Origin: Mesorhizobium sp. YM1C-6-2
GTDB lineage: Bacteria; Pseudomonadota; Alphaproteobacteria; Rhizobiales; Rhizobiaceae
DNA length: 64,000 nucleotides
Reading direction: 5' to 3'
Assembly (NCBI RefSeq): GCF_003666685.1
Contig: NZ_RCIZ01000014.1
Coordinates: 1 to 64,000 of the forward strand
Translations under genes and position numbers: made by a program
In this document: piece by piece, positions 61,653 through 64,000 of the stretch
Numbering within the stretch: the stretch's first letter is position 1
How the letters are laid out: each line of letters starts with the position of its first letter
Notes under the pieces: generated by a model
What the model was told of the DNA's origin: nothing
Database searches by the model: none
The model's input: the letters and a program-made list of their open reading frames with translations, nothing else

Positions 61653-61676
61653 CGATATATAGGATTGGATATAACC
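61653..61676. promoter_or_regulatory. ModE box upstream of the sulfite-oxidase-fold gene
   Basis: CGATATAT (61653-61660), 8 bp, ATATAACC (61669-61676): the same arms and spacing as the modA-mop box, 28 bp upstream of ATG 61624. Confidence 0.82.
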
Positions 61677-61715
61677 GTGAAAGTGCGTCGACCGGAGATC
61701 GAGTAGTCGGGCCCC

Positions 61716-62444
61716 TTAACCGAGCTGACCTTGATCCAGATTGGAAACGATCGAGGTGAAAGCGTCGGCCTCGGCGAAATGCGCCGCGCGCACCTTGCCG
61801 AACTTGCTGGCGTCGACGACCAGATAGGAGTCCACCGCGCGGGCGAGAGCCGCCTGCTTCACCGGCACCTCGTGGAAATGCGAGCAGGTGACGCCGCGCT
61901 CGTCATGGACGCCGCCTGCTGAGATGAAGGCCTTGTTGATGCTGATGCGCTGCAATTGCTCCAGCGCGGCGTCGCCGGAAAACGAGGCGGCCTCCGGATG
62001 AAAAATGCCGCCGAGCAGGATCAGTCGCGTGTTCCTGCGCCGGCTCAGTATCTCGGCGACGTTCAGCGAGTAGCAGACCGCGGTCAGGCGAAGGTCCTGA
62101 GGGATCGCGGCGGCCAGGTGCGGCGTGGTCGTGCCGCAGTCGATGAAGATCGTGTCGTCCTCCTCGATCAGCTTCACCGCCTTGGTGCAGGCGGCGATCT
62201 TGGCGGCCGCATGGTGGTCGCTCTCCTCCTCCATCACGTAGTCGCCGGGCGCGTCCTGCTGCGCGCCGATCACGTGGCCGCCCAGGCAGGCAAAGCGCCC
62301 GCCGGATTCAGTCACGTCGCGGCGGATCGTCATTTCCGAGACGCCGAGATCGGCGGCGATCGCGCTGAGTTTCAGATGGCTTTGGCCAGCGAGCATGGCC
62401 GCAATCCGCTCGAGCCGGTCGTCCCTCAGTCCCGTCCTGCTCAA
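61716..62444 (-). CDS. DeoR-family transcriptional regulator, 242 aa
   Basis: An N-terminal HTH (DDRLERIAAMLAGQSHLKLS, AIAADLGVSEMTIRRDV) with the DeoR signature, followed by a sugar-phosphate-sensing DeoRC domain (DDTIFIDCGTTTPHLAAAIP, LILLGGIFHPEAASFSGDAA). It begins with TTG 62444 behind GAGAGG, an unusual start that may lower its synthesis. Divergent from deoC-aldehyde dehydrogenase, it probably represses that operon and responds to deoxyribose-5-phosphate. Confidence 0.9.
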   Translation of the reverse strand: MSRTGLRDDRLERIAAMLAGQSHLKLSAIAADLGVSEMTIRRDVTESGGRFACLGGHVIGAQQDAPGDYVMEEESDHHAAAKIAACTKAVKLIEEDDTIFIDCGTTTPHLAAAIPQDLRLTAVCYSLNVAEILSRRRNTRLILLGGIFHPEAASFSGDAALEQLQRISINKAFISAGGVHDERGVTCSHFHEVPVKQAALARAVDSYLVVDASKFGKVRAAHFAEADAFTSIVSNLDQGQLG

Positions 62445-62536
62445 AGGACCTCTCCGGTGCTATGATCCGCCTAGGCGAAAAGGCGCTCTGCGCTAAATGC
62501 GGCCTTGACACATGCAACGTCAATATGAAACGATCG

Positions 62537-62569
62537 GAACATATTGTTATTATCGTAACATTATGAACT
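62537..62569. promoter_or_regulatory. Inverted-repeat operator between deoR-like gene and deoC
   Basis: TGTTA (62545-62549) and TAACA (62556-62560) around TTATCG, within a longer imperfect inverted repeat from GAACAT to ATGAAC. It lies 42-74 bp before the deoC ATG. A -35-like TTGACA at 62505-62510 is upstream. It is a likely DeoR-type site. Confidence 0.6.
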
Positions 62570-62610
62570 GTGGCCGTTAGCGTCAAGGTCCAGCGGAGGA
62601 CTCAAAAACC

Positions 62611-63609
62611 ATGCATACGACAGCGGCAGTGGCCCTGGCCCAGCCGGATGTGCTGCGGAACTCCCAGCGCAATGCGGGAACTGCGTTGCGCCCAGAGGCT
62701 TTCGAATCGATCCAGGTCAATCTGAGCGCCGTCGAGCGGCGCGCGGCGACGCTGCCGACGCGGCGCACCGTCAAGAAGGAATATCAGGCCGCCTGGCTGG
62801 TGAAGGCGCTGACCTGCATCGACCTGACCACGCTCGCCGGCGACGACACGCCCGGCCGCGTGCAGCGTCTGTGCGCCAAGGCCATGCGGCCGCTGAGCGA
62901 TACGCTGCTCAAGGGGCTGGGCCTCGAGGACGAGCCACCCACGGTCGGAGCCGTCTGCGTCTATCCGACCATGGTGCCCGCTGCGGTGAAAGCGCTGAAA
63001 GGTTCGGGCGTTCCGGTGGCCTCGGTGGCCACGGGCTTCCCGACTGGCCTGACGCCGCTGCCGCAGCGGCTCGAGGAAATTCGCTATGCGGTGGGCGAGG
63101 GCGCGGAGGAGATCGACATCGTCATCAACCGCGCGCTCGTCTTCGACCAGGAATGGCAGGCGCTCTATGACGAGATCGCGGCCATGCGCGAGGCCTGCGG
63201 CGAGGCGCATCTGAAGGCCATCCTCGCCACCGGCGACCTGAAGACGCTCCGCAATGTCTACAAGGCGTCGATGGTGTCGATGCAGGCGGGCGCCGATTTC
63301 ATCAAGACCTCGACCGGCAAGGAAGACGTCAACGCGACGCTGCCCGTCAGCCTGATCATGATCCGCGCGCTGCGCGATTACGTCGAGGAAACCGGCTACC
63401 GCGTCGGCTTCAAGCCGGCCGGCGGGCTGAAGACCGCCAAGGATGCCATGAACTGGCTGATCCTCATGAAGGAGGAACTCGGCCGGCCGTGGCTGGAGCC
63501 CGACCTCTTCCGCATCGGCGCAAGCTCGATGCTCGCCGACATCGAGCGCCAGCTCGAGCATTTCGTCACCGGCCGCTATTCGGCCGCCTACCGTCACCCG
63601 ATGGCTTGA
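62611..63609 (+). CDS. deoC: Deoxyribose-phosphate aldolase
   Basis: A class I aldolase: VGAVCVYPTMVPAAVKALKG, AEEIDIVINRALVF, Schiff-base Lys in ADFIKTSTGK and the second Lys in VGFKPAGGLKTAKDA. The 332-residue length is the long form, with an N-terminal extension relative to E. coli DeoC. It cleaves 2-deoxyribose-5-phosphate to glyceraldehyde-3-phosphate and acetaldehyde. The aldehyde dehydrogenase next to it can oxidise the acetaldehyde. AGCGGAGGACTC precedes ATG 62611. Confidence 0.95.
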   Translation: MHTTAAVALAQPDVLRNSQRNAGTALRPEAFESIQVNLSAVERRAATLPTRRTVKKEYQAAWLVKALTCIDLTTLAGDDTPGRVQRLCAKAMRPLSDTLLKGLGLEDEPPTVGAVCVYPTMVPAAVKALKGSGVPVASVATGFPTGLTPLPQRLEEIRYAVGEGAEEIDIVINRALVFDQEWQALYDEIAAMREACGEAHLKAILATGDLKTLRNVYKASMVSMQAGADFIKTSTGKEDVNATLPVSLIMIRALRDYVEETGYRVGFKPAGGLKTAKDAMNWLILMKEELGRPWLEPDLFRIGASSMLADIERQLEHFVTGRYSAAYRHPMA

Positions 63610-63619
63610 GGGGCGCGTC

Positions 63620-64000
63620 ATGGTCCACGTCAAGGATGTTTTAAAGAGCATGGATTACGGCCCGGCCCCGGAGGGCAACGAGCATGTCGTTGCCTGGCTC
63701 GAAACTCACAAGGCAGGCTTCGGCCATTTCATCGACGGCAAGTTCACCGATCCTGCCGCCGGCAAGAGTTTCCGGGTTACCAACCCGGCCGACGGGAAGC
63801 TTCTGGCGCGCGCTGCTCATGGAACGGCGGAGGACGTCGATCGTGCTGTGGCCGCCGCTACCCGCGCCTTCAAGAGCTGGTCGAAGCTGTCCGGTCATGA
63901 AAGGGCGAAATATCTCTACGCGATCGCCCGCAACATACAGAAGCGCGACCGTTTCCTTGCCGTGCTCGAGACGATGGACAACGGCAAGCCGATCCGCGAG
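63620..64000 (+). CDS. Aldehyde dehydrogenase, N-terminal part (cut by window end)
   Basis: The first 127 residues of an aldehyde dehydrogenase: GHFIDGKFTDPAAGKSFRVT, NPADGKLLARAAHG, AAATRAFKSWSKLSGHERAK and ETMDNGKPIRE. This is the usual N-terminal NAD-binding domain; the catalytic Cys lies beyond the window. It starts ten bases after deoC, so they form an operon for deoxyribose or deoxynucleoside use. The 5' end is complete. Confidence 0.92.
   Translation, partial: MVHVKDVLKSMDYGPAPEGNEHVVAWLETHKAGFGHFIDGKFTDPAAGKSFRVTNPADGKLLARAAHGTAEDVDRAVAAATRAFKSWSKLSGHERAKYLYAIARNIQKRDRFLAVLETMDNGKPIRE

Overview
This is a GC-rich stretch of alphaproteobacterial chromosome, most likely from the Hyphomicrobiales (Rhizobiales). 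The PhyR-NepR-EcfG general stress module is specific to Alphaproteobacteria. HWE-type histidine kinases, DUF982, DUF1127, the DUF3333-type PstA and a separate Mop molbindin all fit a Mesorhizobium/Phyllobacteriaceae-like organism, but the genus cannot be fixed from the sequence alone.

Region 1 (1-10.5 kb) is accessory and partly decayed. It opens with the end of an IS21-like insertion sequence that truncates a 3-methyladenine DNA glycosylase gene. A frameshifted YetF (DUF421) gene, a DUF982 gene and a serine recombinase follow. From about 3.1 to 10.5 kb there is a coherent minus-strand block: tyrosine integrase, AlpA-like regulator, a 55-residue membrane protein translationally coupled to a primase-helicase, a 190-bp inverted repeat carrying TCAGTGA iterons, and several small genes including a TerS-like HTH protein. 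It ends against a bare tRNA 3' end, the expected att scar. The layout is that of a small integrated replicating element, such as a P4/PICI-type phage satellite. Its left end is not in the window.

Region 2 (10.6-22.7 kb) is core signalling and phosphate uptake: a diguanylate cyclase, a five-PAS hybrid histidine kinase, then pstSCAB-phoU-phoB behind a triple Pho box. A ROK regulator faces phoB.

Region 3 (24-34.4 kb) is a general stress response locus. It holds two HWE kinases, phyR divergent from nepR-ecfG, a FAT-GUY-like single-domain receiver convergent with ecfG, and envelope/stress genes (DUF1328, AI-2E transporter, DUF883, holin-like protein, PRC-barrel protein). Six perfect GGAAC-N16/17-CGTT EcfG promoters were found by eye, placing most of these genes in one autoregulated regulon.

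Region 4 (34.4-43.1 kb) has a phosphonate monoester hydrolase/sulfatase-type enzyme, an MhqO/MhqD-like quinone-detoxification pair with two small GNAT proteins, a GAF-PAS hybrid kinase with its response regulator, and a divergent OmpR-type regulator whose receiver lacks the phosphoacceptor Asp.

Region 5 (43.4-57.6 kb) is the most unusual. It contains a TPR plus beta-barrel outer-membrane protein resembling Slam translocons, a 991-residue FecR-domain protein with a TbpB-like C-terminus, and a CHASE2 adenylate cyclase whose stop overlaps the start of a LacI/GntR regulator. The regulator is followed by a ribose-type ABC transporter and a gluconokinase, with a palindromic operator in the promoter. 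Together they suggest surface sensing linked to cAMP and to gluconate-like sugar uptake.

Region 6 (57.7-64 kb) is a molybdenum regulon (modABC, an HTH-only ModE, a free Mop protein, a small sulfite-oxidase-fold protein, two matching ModE boxes) and a DeoR-controlled deoC-aldehyde dehydrogenase operon cut by the window end.
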